The notes beneath the pieces are model-generated. The model did not search any database, had not been told where the DNA came from, and was given only the letters and a program-made list of their open reading frames with translations. A stretch of 64,000 nucleotides of DNA from Winogradskyella forsetii (GTDB lineage Bacteria > Bacteroidota > Bacteroidia > Flavobacteriales > Flavobacteriaceae), in assembly GCF_013394595.1 (NCBI RefSeq), contig NZ_CP053348.1:3630501-3694500 (forward strand), written 5' to 3'. Positions 25,254 to 34,439 of the stretch are shown in pieces. Positions within the stretch are counted from its first letter, which is position 1; each line of letters begins with the position of its first letter. The position numbers were made by a program, and so were the translations under genes.

Positions 25254-26735
25254 TTATTCTTTAATTTTTGGTGGGCTTTGCATTAATGAGCCATTAATAT
25301 AAGTGTCTATAAGTTTTAAATTAGAGACATGTTCTAGAGAAAAAGCTTCATCTACCTTTTCAATAATCACGTTCTTTAAGGTCACGTTAGTTATTGGGGA
25401 CTCTTCATAACCTTTTGCCAAAATACCATAATAACCGCCATTTTGAACTTTCACGTTTTCGAGATGTATATTTTTAATTACGGGAATAAACTCTCCAGTT
25501 TGGTTGGTGTAGGTTGCGTAATGCATGTTTAATTTTAACACCGCTTCTTTTACTTGTCCGACATTAACATTTCTTACATATACACCATCAATTGTTCCGC
25601 CTCTTCTGGAGTTGGTTTTTAAACGAATAGCTCGGTCCAGGTTTGGACTGTTCATTTCGCAATTTTCAACATATACATTAGTCACTCCAGCAGACATTTC
25701 GCTACCGATAACAACACCACCATGACCATCAATCATCTTACAATTTTGCACGACGATATTTTCGCTTTTAATAGCCACTCTTCTACCTTCTGCGTCTCTT
25801 CCTGCTTTTATAGCGATACAATCGTCACCAGTATTAAAGGTACAATTTTTGATGATTACGTTTTTAGAATATTCTGGATCACAACCATCGTTGTTAGGGC
25901 CATGACTTTCGACTGTGACACCGTCAACGATAACATTATTTGATTTAAATGGATGAATAATCCAAAACGGTGCATTGATGATTTTTACACCTTGAATTAA
26001 AACACTATTACATTCGTAAGGCTGCAAAAAGGTTGGTCTTAAATAGTGCCCTTCGCCAAAAACACGCTCATCTAAAGGTGTTCCATTTTGTCCCATCTCC
26101 ATTAACCTTGGAAGATTAAGACTGTCCTTTTGTTGCGGCATCCCTTCTTTCCAGCCATACGCCTCTTTGCCAACCCATTTCCACCAGTTTTCATTGCTTG
26201 CCTGGCCATTTAACACACCTTTACCGGTAATGGCAATATTGGATTTTTTGTTGGCGTAAATTAATGGAGAATAATTCATCAATTCCACACCTTCATAAGA
26301 TGTCGCTACTAAGGGATAGTAGTCCTTTGGATTGGTACTAAACAAAATTTCCGCTCCTTCTTCTAAGTGTAAGTTGACATTATTATCTAAATGTATAGCG
26401 CCTGTTAGGTATTTCCCTTTAGGAACCAAAACTTTTCCGCCACCCTTTTCTGCACATGCAGCAATTGCATTTTTGAAAGCTTCAGTGTTATAAGAAACAC
26501 TATCTGGCTGGGCTCCATAGTCCATAATATTAAAAACAGTATCTGGAAACTCAGGTACTTTAACACTAGCTACAACTTCGTTCATTGCCTCCCAAGGTCC
26601 TTTCATTGATGTTGTTTTTGCCTCCTTCTCATTTTTACAAGCTAACAAAGCGCAAGACAAAATCACAAAACCAAACAGCAAACTATTGATAAACCCTCGA
26701 TTTTTGAGATCTTTAAACCTAAATAATAGAACCAT
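25254..26735 (-). CDS. GH28 polygalacturonase-type hydrolase, lipoprotein
   Basis: A 493-residue parallel beta-helix enzyme with all GH28 motifs: N282-D283 and D286 in GPNNDGCDPE, D304-D305 in NTGDDCIAIK, H338 in DGHGGVVIGSE, and R371-L-K373. The lipobox LLAC (C33) anchors it in a membrane. Long inserts before the motifs (about 170-240) are typical of exo-acting bacterial members that take short oligogalacturonides. It would release saturated galacturonate for UxaC, UxaB and UxaA. It has its own LacI-controlled promoter in the divergent gap shared with the PL1 gene at 26996 and ends at a strong terminator. Confidence 0.92.
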   Translation of the reverse strand: MVLLFRFKDLKNRGFINSLLFGFVILSCALLACKNEKEAKTTSMKGPWEAMNEVVASVKVPEFPDTVFNIMDYGAQPDSVSYNTEAFKNAIAACAEKGGGKVLVPKGKYLTGAIHLDNNVNLHLEEGAEILFSTNPKDYYPLVATSYEGVELMNYSPLIYANKKSNIAITGKGVLNGQASNENWWKWVGKEAYGWKEGMPQQKDSLNLPRLMEMGQNGTPLDERVFGEGHYLRPTFLQPYECNSVLIQGVKIINAPFWIIHPFKSNNVIVDGVTVESHGPNNDGCDPEYSKNVIIKNCTFNTGDDCIAIKAGRDAEGRRVAIKSENIVVQNCKMIDGHGGVVIGSEMSAGVTNVYVENCEMNSPNLDRAIRLKTNSRRGGTIDGVYVRNVNVGQVKEAVLKLNMHYATYTNQTGEFIPVIKNIHLENVKVQNGGYYGILAKGYEESPITNVTLKNVIIEKVDEAFSLEHVSNLKLIDTYINGSLMQSPPKIKE

Positions 26736-26759
26736 TTTTTAAAATTATTTTTAATTTAT

Positions 26760-26779
26760 GTAATCGATTACCAAACCTA
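26760..26779 (-). promoter_or_regulatory. LacI-type operator and -7 box of the GH28 promoter
   Basis: The operator GTAATCGATTAC is a perfect 12-bp palindrome at 26760-26771. On the minus strand it directly follows the -7 box TAGGTTTG (26779-26772), a perfect TAnnTTTG. CTTG lies about 20 nt further upstream as a near -33 element. The start codon is 24 nt downstream. Confidence 0.85.
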
Positions 26780-26961
26780 AAAAATTTAGTGGTATAAAAC
26801 AAGTTTTTAACGCTATAAATTAAGACGAATATTAATATATTGATTTTAGAAATGACTTTTATAATTAATAAAAAAAAAGTTTTAAAAAAAACTATAGTTA
26901 GAAAATTGATATCAGACAGTGAATTTAATACCGAAAATCATTGTCGAATCAAATAAGAACC

Positions 26962-26982
26962 TATATTTATGTAATCGATTGC
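26962..26982 (+). promoter_or_regulatory. LacI-type operator and -7 box of the PL1 (26996) promoter
   Basis: The -7-like box TATATTTA (26962-26969) is followed after 1 nt by GTAATCGATTGC (26971-26982), one mismatch from the perfect palindrome. The ATG comes 13 nt later, so the transcript leader is very short. This site and the GH28 operator lie about 200 bp apart in one divergent gap. Confidence 0.8.
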
Positions 26983-26995
26983 AAAACTAAAAATA

Positions 26996-29476
26996 ATGAA
27001 AAAATTATTACTTTTTGTGAGCACATTATTTGTGACTATACAAATATATGCTCAAGCCGTTACTATTACTGAGTCTTCAGGCTGGTTAGAATCAGCCTTT
27101 GTAAAATGGCTTCCAGTAGATGGTGTGGATAGTTACAATGTTTATTATACCGGAGGTGGCCTCACTGACCAAATCATAGACACACAACTTATTCGTAGCT
27201 ATGGTAGCTATTATCGCGCTGATATTTTAGGGCTTGCTGCGGGCATCTATACAGTTAAAATTGTTCCCGTTACTGCTAATGTTGAAGGAACAGCTACTGT
27301 TTCAAATAGTGTTACTGTTTTAGCTAATGATAGAAATGGTTTTGCACATAGTGATAGCCGTATTCCAGGGGCTTACAATCTTGACGGAACCCTTAAATCC
27401 AATGCGGTGGTTATTTATATCACTGAAAACACAAAAAACACCATTTCGCTAAATGTGGTTGGAGCCACTACAAATCCATGTATTGGGCTTCAAACTATTT
27501 TAGATGGTTTTAAAAAAGGGGATGATGATCGTCCGTTGGCCATTAGATTAATCGGAAATATCACTGATTTAGATTATATGTTAAATGGTGATGTTGTTAT
27601 TGAAAATGAAAACAATGCTAATGGCTCTATAACATTTGAGGGTATTGGTGACGATGCACTTGTCAATGGCTGGGGACTTCGAATAAAAAGAGGTTCGAAT
27701 ATAGAAGTCCGAAATCTTGGATTTATGCTTACGGATGCCAATGAAGGCGATAATATAGGATTACAACAAGATAATGACCATGTCTGGATTCATAATTGTG
27801 ATTTGTTTTATGGAGCTGCTGGTGGCGATGCAGATCAGGCCAAAGGAGATGGAGCAATGGATTGTAAACGCTCTACTTATGTGACTATGTCATATAATCA
27901 CTTCTGGGATACTGGAAAAAGCAATTTGTTAGGATTGAATGAAAATACAACCTCAGGATTGTATATTACTTATCACCATAACTGGTACGATCATTCAGAT
28001 TCGCGCCATCCAAGAGTTCGATTCTATTCGGCTCATGTTTATAACAACTATTTTGATGGTAATGCTAAATATGGAGCTGGTTCCACAGAAGGTTCTTCTC
28101 TTTTTCTGGAAGGAAACACATTTCGCAATTGTAAATACCCAATGTTGACGTCACAACAAGGCACCGATGTTTTTAATGGTTCTAATGGAACTTTTTCTGG
28201 TGAAGATGGTGGTGTTATAAAAGCATTTAATAATGATATGACTGGTGAAACACGTTTTGTAGCTTATGATGCTGTGAATTATCCAGTTCAATTCGATGCT
28301 TATTTAGCCACAACTAGAAATGAGGTTATTCCAACTAGTATAACATCGTTTCAAGGAAGTAATACTTATAATAACTTTGACACTGACCCAACTTTATACA
28401 TAAATTCATTAACAGTAGATAGTCCTGTTGTGGCGAAAGACAATGTTATGCAGTACTCAGGACGTGTTTCGGGTGGTGATATCAATTGGACTTTTGATAG
28501 TCCTGATGATGATACATCTTATGCCATAAATACAGGATTGTTGGCCCTTTTAACTTCATATTCAACCACTTTAGTGTTTATACAAGGAGATGTACCTGCT
28601 GGTAGTACCCATACTTTAACAATTCCTGACAACAATAATCAGTGGGTTGATGAAGGCACAGCAATTACCGACATGATTTTTACGTGGGGAGGAGATGCAA
28701 CAAGCGCCTCTGTTTCAGGATTACCTGCGTCTGGTATTGATTATAGTTTAGATAACACTGCGAAAACTGTAACTGTTTTCGGTACACCAACAGAAAATGT
28801 AACGATTTCGATAACTACTGTTGGAATAGATGGAACCCCTGTAACTGGTGAAGGTAGTATTAACATCAATGGAATTCCAAGTGGTGATGAAATACATAAT
28901 TTTACAGCCTCTGGACTAAATAGTAATTTCTACACCTTTACTAATGCTAATATAAATTCAAATCCTGGTTCAACAACTTATGATGGACTAACACTAACGG
29001 AGCGCTTAAAAATTGAATCCGCAACAAATATTTTATATACCACAAATTCAGTCTCTACGTTAACCCTTGTATTCGACCCTGCATTTAGTGGTAATATAAA
29101 GGTTGATGGTGTAACACATTTCGCAACTGATGGAGTCCTTACCTTACCAAATATTGTTTCTGGAAATCACAATATTACCAAAGGAAATGTGGCAAACCTA
29201 TATTATATAAAAAGTGAATTTACTTTAGGCATAACAGAAACCGGTGCTTTCCAAAAATTGAAATTATACCCTAATCCTGTTTCAGACTTTTTGAATATCT
29301 CTTTACCTGATTCTGTGATTGAAGACATAACGATCCATAATTTAACCGGTCAATTAATAAAAACTAAAACTGGAGATTTAAGAGTGTTGGACTTAAGTGA
29401 TTTAAAAAGTGGAATCTATTTTCTAACCCTAAGAACAACTAAAGGCATCGAAACCAAAAGGCTTTTAAAGAACTAA
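26996..29476 (+). CDS. PL1 pectate lyase, multidomain, T9SS-exported
   Basis: An 826-residue secreted protein: signal peptide 1-20, a fibronectin III-like domain (about 21-110), then a PL1 beta-helix (about 112-480). The helix has the Ca-binding/catalytic region HNCDLFYGAAGGDADQAKGD and the arginine cluster SDSRHPRVRF (R337-R342) before HVYNNYFDG. After it come an Ig-like stretch (about 545-625), a beta-sandwich starting HNFTASG (about 632-750), and a T9SS type A tail beginning LKLYPNPVSD and ending KRLLKN. It cleaves de-esterified homogalacturonan outside the cell. It is a single-gene unit with its own operator and ends at a bidirectional terminator. Confidence 0.92.
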   Translation: MKKLLLFVSTLFVTIQIYAQAVTITESSGWLESAFVKWLPVDGVDSYNVYYTGGGLTDQIIDTQLIRSYGSYYRADILGLAAGIYTVKIVPVTANVEGTATVSNSVTVLANDRNGFAHSDSRIPGAYNLDGTLKSNAVVIYITENTKNTISLNVVGATTNPCIGLQTILDGFKKGDDDRPLAIRLIGNITDLDYMLNGDVVIENENNANGSITFEGIGDDALVNGWGLRIKRGSNIEVRNLGFMLTDANEGDNIGLQQDNDHVWIHNCDLFYGAAGGDADQAKGDGAMDCKRSTYVTMSYNHFWDTGKSNLLGLNENTTSGLYITYHHNWYDHSDSRHPRVRFYSAHVYNNYFDGNAKYGAGSTEGSSLFLEGNTFRNCKYPMLTSQQGTDVFNGSNGTFSGEDGGVIKAFNNDMTGETRFVAYDAVNYPVQFDAYLATTRNEVIPTSITSFQGSNTYNNFDTDPTLYINSLTVDSPVVAKDNVMQYSGRVSGGDINWTFDSPDDDTSYAINTGLLALLTSYSTTLVFIQGDVPAGSTHTLTIPDNNNQWVDEGTAITDMIFTWGGDATSASVSGLPASGIDYSLDNTAKTVTVFGTPTENVTISITTVGIDGTPVTGEGSININGIPSGDEIHNFTASGLNSNFYTFTNANINSNPGSTTYDGLTLTERLKIESATNILYTTNSVSTLTLVFDPAFSGNIKVDGVTHFATDGVLTLPNIVSGNHNITKGNVANLYYIKSEFTLGITETGAFQKLKLYPNPVSDFLNISLPDSVIEDITIHNLTGQLIKTKTGDLRVLDLSDLKSGIYFLTLRTTKGIETKRLLKN

Positions 29477-29496
29477 GTATTTTTATAATTAAGCAT

Positions 29497-29536
29497 AAAA
29501 AAGCAGTATTGAGACCATCTCACTACTGCTTTTTTT
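29497..29536. terminator. Bidirectional intrinsic terminator between convergent genes
   Basis: The arms AAAAAAGCAGTA (29497-29508) and TACTGCTTTTTT (29524-29535) are extended inward by a further five pairs after one mismatch. With A and T runs on both sides it can stop transcripts from the PL1 gene and from the convergent gene at 29564-30391. Confidence 0.85.
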
Positions 29537-29563
29537 ATGTAAAAGGGAAATTATTCAATAAGG

Positions 29564-30391
29564 TTATTGTACCAGTAATTTAACTGATGACTCGGCTTCG
29601 GAGGTTGTAATTCTAGCAAAATATAATCCAGAATTGAAACTAAAATCGAGATCCGTATTAGTGTTAACTGTCTTTACCAAAGTGCCGGTGATGCTATAGA
29701 TGCTAACCTCGGTATTGGAAGTTACATTAGAAATGTAGATTCTATCATTAACAGATTTCACACTCGTGCTCATGGCTGTATCCACATCTTCAATGCCAAG
29801 CACATCGGCTCCTACTCCAGTAACTTCTATTTTATAGAGATTAAAGGAATTGGAATCATAAATATAAATATTCCCACCAGTACCAGTATAACTTGCCGTT
29901 ATGGTTTCTGGGTCTCCATTTCCAACTGCTTGAAAAGAATTAAGCAAAGTGGTACCGTCTGATATATAAAGAATACGTTCAGTATCACTACTACTACCAG
30001 ATCTAAACCAAATTTTTACATCAACTGGTCCAGTAACAGGAAAATACATATAACTATAGCTTGGTAGAAAATCGGTTGGGTTTGAACCACCATTGAATTT
30101 GAAACGGTTAATAGCCGTGTATTCATCGTCTGTACCAGCATCCCAAGTAGCGCCACCAGCATTTTCAATTTCGCCAAATTTATCGCCACTACTATCACCT
30201 ACCAAAAATAGATTGTCCTTTTCTACAGTCACACCTTCAGCTGCATTAAAGGTAGCCACAGGCCACAATGCAATTTGCTCTGGACTCGTGTAGGTAGCAT
30301 CGCCACCAAAATCCCAAACTTTAGTTTGAGCTTGTAATGTTGCTGCAAGTAGCAACATTGGTAAAATAAATAAAAGTAATTTTGTTTTCAT
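29564..30391 (-). CDS. T9SS-exported protein with one W-D-F beta-sandwich module
   Basis: A 275-residue protein: signal peptide 1-22, a single domain from about 24 to 193 that starts KVWDFGGDATYT and ends GNIYIYDSNSFNLYKIEVTG, and a T9SS sorting tail (about 199-275) ending KLLVQ. No catalytic motif is seen. The same domain pattern recurs in the pectin methylesterase gene just upstream (30538-34149), so this is probably a free-standing carbohydrate-binding or scaffold module. It has its own LacI operator, which implies that it is made in response to pectin. The family is not recognised; binding is inferred. Confidence 0.75.
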   Translation of the reverse strand: MKTKLLLFILPMLLLAATLQAQTKVWDFGGDATYTSPEQIALWPVATFNAAEGVTVEKDNLFLVGDSSGDKFGEIENAGGATWDAGTDDEYTAINRFKFNGGSNPTDFLPSYSYMYFPVTGPVDVKIWFRSGSSSDTERILYISDGTTLLNSFQAVGNGDPETITASYTGTGGNIYIYDSNSFNLYKIEVTGVGADVLGIEDVDTAMSTSVKSVNDRIYISNVTSNTEVSIYSITGTLVKTVNTNTDLDFSFNSGLYFARITTSEAESSVKLLVQ

Positions 30392-30427
30392 GTTGTATAT
30401 ATTTTAAGATTAGTTAATTACAAAATT

Positions 30428-30446
30428 GTAATCGATTACTAAAATA
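30428..30446 (-). promoter_or_regulatory. LacI-type operator upstream of the W-D-F module gene
   Basis: The perfect palindrome GTAATCGATTAC is at 30428-30439. On the minus strand the weak -7-like TATTTTAG (30446-30439) abuts it. The start codon is 36 nt downstream. Confidence 0.78.
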
Positions 30447-30481
30447 CTAATTAGTTTTGTATTATTTTAATTATTTATAAA

Positions 30482-30520
30482 TTAATAAAAGGTCACCGAA
30501 ACTAGGTGACCTTTTATTAA
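30482..30520 (-). terminator. Terminator after the large pectin methylesterase gene
   Basis: A 16-bp perfect inverted repeat (30482-30497 and 30505-30520) with a 7-nt loop sits 18 nt after the stop of the methylesterase gene. The lower stem AAAAGG/CCTTTT provides the T tract. It insulates the next gene, which has its own operator. Confidence 0.8.
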
Positions 30521-30537
30521 TTTGAAATCTTTTAGTT

Positions 30538-33500
30538 TTAATTAACTATCAATTTTGCAATGTTTACTCCATCATTATCCTGAATTTTGATAACATAAAT
30601 GCCATTTGCGATATCTAGCGACACATCGTTTGTGGTTTGAAAATCCAAAACTAACGCTCCTGTAAAACTATAAACTTTAATTTTTGTGTTTGATATGACA
30701 TTCGATATGTGTAATTGTTGATCAAAAGCCTTAACAACTACAGAAGATTCGAGATGATTATCACTTACCGAAAGTAAAGCTGGAAAGGGATCCCAATTAT
30801 CTGAGCCTTTTGTAAAATTGAACGTTGTAATATCCGTACCGTCCGTTAAGGTCGGTGAAGACAATACGGTGGACCAAGGTGCTCTAGCTCCTGAATTATT
30901 TACACCAGAAGCATTCTCCATAGTTCCATATTCATACATCATTGCTGACTCACCTCCCAAAGAACTTGTCCAACCAACTGGTGAAATTAAAGACTGTCCT
31001 TCAGACCCAGGATACGTTGATTCATAAATTGTAGTATTGTAAAATACAACCTCACTCGTATTTGGTGCCCAAGGACGACCAAAATAGCCTGGTTTTGAAC
31101 CATAAGTAGATGCCGTTTCAACGCCTGGAATAGGAGATTTCACGTGACACTCATACATCAAAAATCCTCTTTCTGTCGTTTGCTGTGCTGCGGTAATGTA
31201 TGCGGCATCACTACTATAATCACTTGTGTTCAATACAAAATTTGATTGATAAAATACCGCCGTCATACCTCCAAAAATATAATCTACAGCTCCCATCATA
31301 TCACCTTTGTAAATGGCTACCCTTGCACCTTGTGCTCCATAAAAAGAGTCCTGACGACCTATTACCCTACATTCATCCAATAAAACCCTATCTGCGCTAG
31401 CGGCTATCCCAAGTGCAGCTGCTTGAGTTACATATCCTGCAGAACGGTCTTGTACTGCCGTATTCCCATAATCTGTTGGTCTTGTTGGCTCACTAGCAGC
31501 TTTAGCTTCTACAACATCTTGGGATTCTTTTAAAGAGATGTATTGGTTAAATGAATTTTCTAAAATGATATCCTTTATGGTGACATCTTCGGCGGTGATC
31601 ACTACAGTTGCATTCCAATACGATGAACCACCACCTGTGCCTTCTTGGTTAATGTAATCCGTATAACCGTTTTCAGTGTTAACCGCTAAAGCTTCAGCAC
31701 TCCATTTATTATCAGTCCCTTGACTATAAAAATTATATTTTTGACCATAGTACGATGTTATTCTAACGGCGTTAGCATCAATATCTACGCCTTGATTTAA
31801 AAGTGCGATACTTGGACTGGAAGAGGCATTTTGTAGGGTAACATTATTACTACTTATTACTAGCATTTCTTCATAATTTCCTGGATCAATTATAATTGAT
31901 ACAGGCTCATCATTAGGACGATCCATTCTAGAAACGGCATCTAAAGCGCCGTTAATGGTTTGGAAATCTTTATCTATACCTACTGTTAGAGTTGGACTGT
32001 ATGCTTGAATTGCAACAACTTCAAAAGACACAAAATAAGATGTACCTCCTGTTGTAATTGTCACTGTTCCATCACTAGAACCAGGATAAATATACTCATG
32101 TATCACATTGGTGCTTGTGCTATTTGAAGTATTTGTAATAGTCGTCCCTCCTTCAACAGAATAGTTAGAGGCATAGTAATCAGTAATGATCACCTTATCT
32201 CCAACTTGGACAGGAATAGCTATTGTTGCTCCAGTACCAGCGCTCAGATCACCATCGGCTCCTCTGACGTTGACGTTTCCTGTGAACAAAAGCCCCTCAT
32301 AAGCTGTAGCGCTTGTAATTACTCGGTCGTTAAATGTCCATTTAGAAATTTGATCAAAAATTAAATCTTTTGAAGTATCTGCACCGCTGACAGTAAGATT
32401 TGATGTCAACCCTAATCTCAATGGATAAGCATCAATACCATCATATGACAAGGCATAAACACCATCTCTTAAGGCGACATTTGATACATCTGTAAAACTA
32501 TAAGAATACCCTTCTTCATTTAAATGAATGAATGTCAAGTTAAGGGCATTTTGTTGAGTCGCCTCTAAATTAATGGCAGTGATAGTAACATTATATAAAG
32601 GTTTCGCCGTGAAATCGATATCTGCAGTCTCGTCAGCAGATCCTATTGTAATCGTATTATTTAATATCTCATAGTCATTAATACCTTGAGCCGAAATTGT
32701 ATATTCGATTCCAGCTTCAAGGTCAACACTGTATGTAAAGGCAACTTCATTAATAGTTACAATAGGACTGTAAACTGTACTCGCTCCAGCATCTGGAGTA
32801 TATTGAAGTGTGACACCTGTTAAATCTGATAATCCTGTGATATTACCACTTACGTTATAAATATCCACTTGTGCTACCACAACTTCATAACTTGTAGTAT
32901 CTTCAGTCGCATCAAATGTCAAGCCATTAGTAATGATATAGCCATTAGCGTCACTTAGGCTAAGGTTGTAAGAATATTCAACAGGTAAATCTATGGTAAA
33001 CATTCCATTTGAAACTACCGCTGGGAATGTTTTGCCAGCTTCATTTGTAAACACCACAGAATATCCACTAGGTATTCCTGCTGCAAACGTTTCATCAACT
33101 GTACCTGATAAGGTTACGTACTGAGCTTCTTTCCTAAGAATTCTGTAATAACTAGGTTTATCAACTTCATCGTAGATATGATATTCACCTGCTTCTTTTG
33201 CCACAAATTTTAACTCTTGTAAATCACCACCAACCGCAACAATATCATCTTGTATTGAAGGATCTGCCACATATTCAAAGTGAATATTTCCAGTACCCGA
33301 CTGTGTTAACATCATAACGGTTACTTCATCATCTGCATTCAGCGTTAAGCTCATATAACGCCCGGTGGCACCGCTTGAATTAACGTAAATTCGACCTGCA
33401 TATTCTGAAACTCCACTAATGTTTTCATCATAACGTGTTAAATTTGTATTTGTAGTTCTCAATCGATCGTTCGTATCTCCTACCCAAGACAAATCTCCTG

Positions 33501-34149
33501 CTGTCCATCCACTCGGCATAACATTACCTGAAGAACCTACAGTTATAGAACCGTCATACCAAGCATTAATATCTGCTTCTGCCAGCTTGTTATTATATAA
33601 AACTTCGTCTAATTGCTCTGCAGCAAAATCCCATACATCTGTTTTAATTATAGTTGACTCTGACGTAGTCACATCAACGGCTGGCGTATAAGCATTAGAA
33701 CCACTAAAGGTAAAGTACAGAGTTCTTGCTCCACCAGTATAATTAAACTCATAATACCCTGTTTGGTCGGCCATACCAGGATGTGCATCTAGGTCTACAT
33801 CAATACTACCTAAGTCATTATTTCCCACAGAAATACCAACATCCATTATACCGTTACTAAAAACAGATCCATAAAATCTTACCGTACTACTTCCATCTTC
33901 TACATCAATTTCCAATGAATTTCCATCTTGAAAAGCTATACCATAGCCCGTGCTATGCCATAAACTAGTTGCCGCTTGGGTTCTTAATTTTCCGTCTGGA
34001 CTAGTTGTTGATGTCACTGGGTCCCATTGCGTTCCTGTATTTGTAAAAGTAGTTCCATCTCCTAAATTGTATGAGACTGTGGTTTGCCCATGTGCCATCG
34101 ATCCGATGAAGAACAGAACCAGCATGGCTAAAAAGGAAAGTTTTTTCAT
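30538..34149 (-). CDS. Giant multidomain CE8 pectin methylesterase, T9SS-exported
   Basis: A 1203-residue secreted protein, against roughly 300-400 for a bare CE8 domain. The order is: signal peptide 1-21; beta-sandwich A (about 22-162); beta-sandwich B starting VWDF at 172 (to about 341); two or three transthyretin/CNA-B-like repeats (about 342-600); beta-sandwich C starting KWTF at 603 (to about 715); the CE8 beta-helix (about 718-1090); and a T9SS tail (about 1125-1203). The CE8 residues are intact: Q909, D934 in GRQDSFY, D956 in GAVDYIFGG and R1025 in FGRPW. It demethylates pectin outside the cell or on its surface, preparing it for the PL1 enzymes. The three sandwich modules probably bind substrate, which is inference. 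Confidence 0.9.
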   Translation of the reverse strand: MKKLSFLAMLVLFFIGSMAHGQTTVSYNLGDGTTFTNTGTQWDPVTSTTSPDGKLRTQAATSLWHSTGYGIAFQDGNSLEIDVEDGSSTVRFYGSVFSNGIMDVGISVGNNDLGSIDVDLDAHPGMADQTGYYEFNYTGGARTLYFTFSGSNAYTPAVDVTTSESTIIKTDVWDFAAEQLDEVLYNNKLAEADINAWYDGSITVGSSGNVMPSGWTAGDLSWVGDTNDRLRTTNTNLTRYDENISGVSEYAGRIYVNSSGATGRYMSLTLNADDEVTVMMLTQSGTGNIHFEYVADPSIQDDIVAVGGDLQELKFVAKEAGEYHIYDEVDKPSYYRILRKEAQYVTLSGTVDETFAAGIPSGYSVVFTNEAGKTFPAVVSNGMFTIDLPVEYSYNLSLSDANGYIITNGLTFDATEDTTSYEVVVAQVDIYNVSGNITGLSDLTGVTLQYTPDAGASTVYSPIVTINEVAFTYSVDLEAGIEYTISAQGINDYEILNNTITIGSADETADIDFTAKPLYNVTITAINLEATQQNALNLTFIHLNEEGYSYSFTDVSNVALRDGVYALSYDGIDAYPLRLGLTSNLTVSGADTSKDLIFDQISKWTFNDRVITSATAYEGLLFTGNVNVRGADGDLSAGTGATIAIPVQVGDKVIITDYYASNYSVEGGTTITNTSNSTSTNVIHEYIYPGSSDGTVTITTGGTSYFVSFEVVAIQAYSPTLTVGIDKDFQTINGALDAVSRMDRPNDEPVSIIIDPGNYEEMLVISSNNVTLQNASSSPSIALLNQGVDIDANAVRITSYYGQKYNFYSQGTDNKWSAEALAVNTENGYTDYINQEGTGGGSSYWNATVVITAEDVTIKDIILENSFNQYISLKESQDVVEAKAASEPTRPTDYGNTAVQDRSAGYVTQAAALGIAASADRVLLDECRVIGRQDSFYGAQGARVAIYKGDMMGAVDYIFGGMTAVFYQSNFVLNTSDYSSDAAYITAAQQTTERGFLMYECHVKSPIPGVETASTYGSKPGYFGRPWAPNTSEVVFYNTTIYESTYPGSEGQSLISPVGWTSSLGGESAMMYEYGTMENASGVNNSGARAPWSTVLSSPTLTDGTDITTFNFTKGSDNWDPFPALLSVSDNHLESSVVVKAFDQQLHISNVISNTKIKVYSFTGALVLDFQTTNDVSLDIANGIYVIKIQDNDGVNIAKLIVN

Positions 34150-34295
34150 AATTGTTGATTTTATATTAGTTTATATTTAGTAAGTAGAATATTTAGACTA
34201 AATCATTGTAGGCTATTGCAAACTGGGCAATTGATTGACTATTTTGTTGTTTGTAAAAAATGCTAATTATGTATTATAACAACACAGAAATAAAT

Positions 34296-34316
34296 GTAAT
34301 CGATTGCATAAATATA
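34296..34316 (-). promoter_or_regulatory. LacI-type operator and -7 box of the methylesterase promoter
   Basis: The operator reads GTAATCGATTGC on the plus strand (34296-34307), one mismatch from the palindrome. On the minus strand it follows TATATTTA (34316-34309) by 1 nt. The ATG is 146 nt downstream, an unusually long leader compared with 13-36 nt at the other sites. Confidence 0.8.
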
Positions 34317-34439
34317 TAAAAAAAACCATATTCACAATAAAAGATGTAAAATATTTATGAATCATTATTTTTTTAGCCAAAAGTATGGTCGATTAGCAAT
34401 TCAATACCAAATTGAATTACGACCCATAGAAATAGCGTC

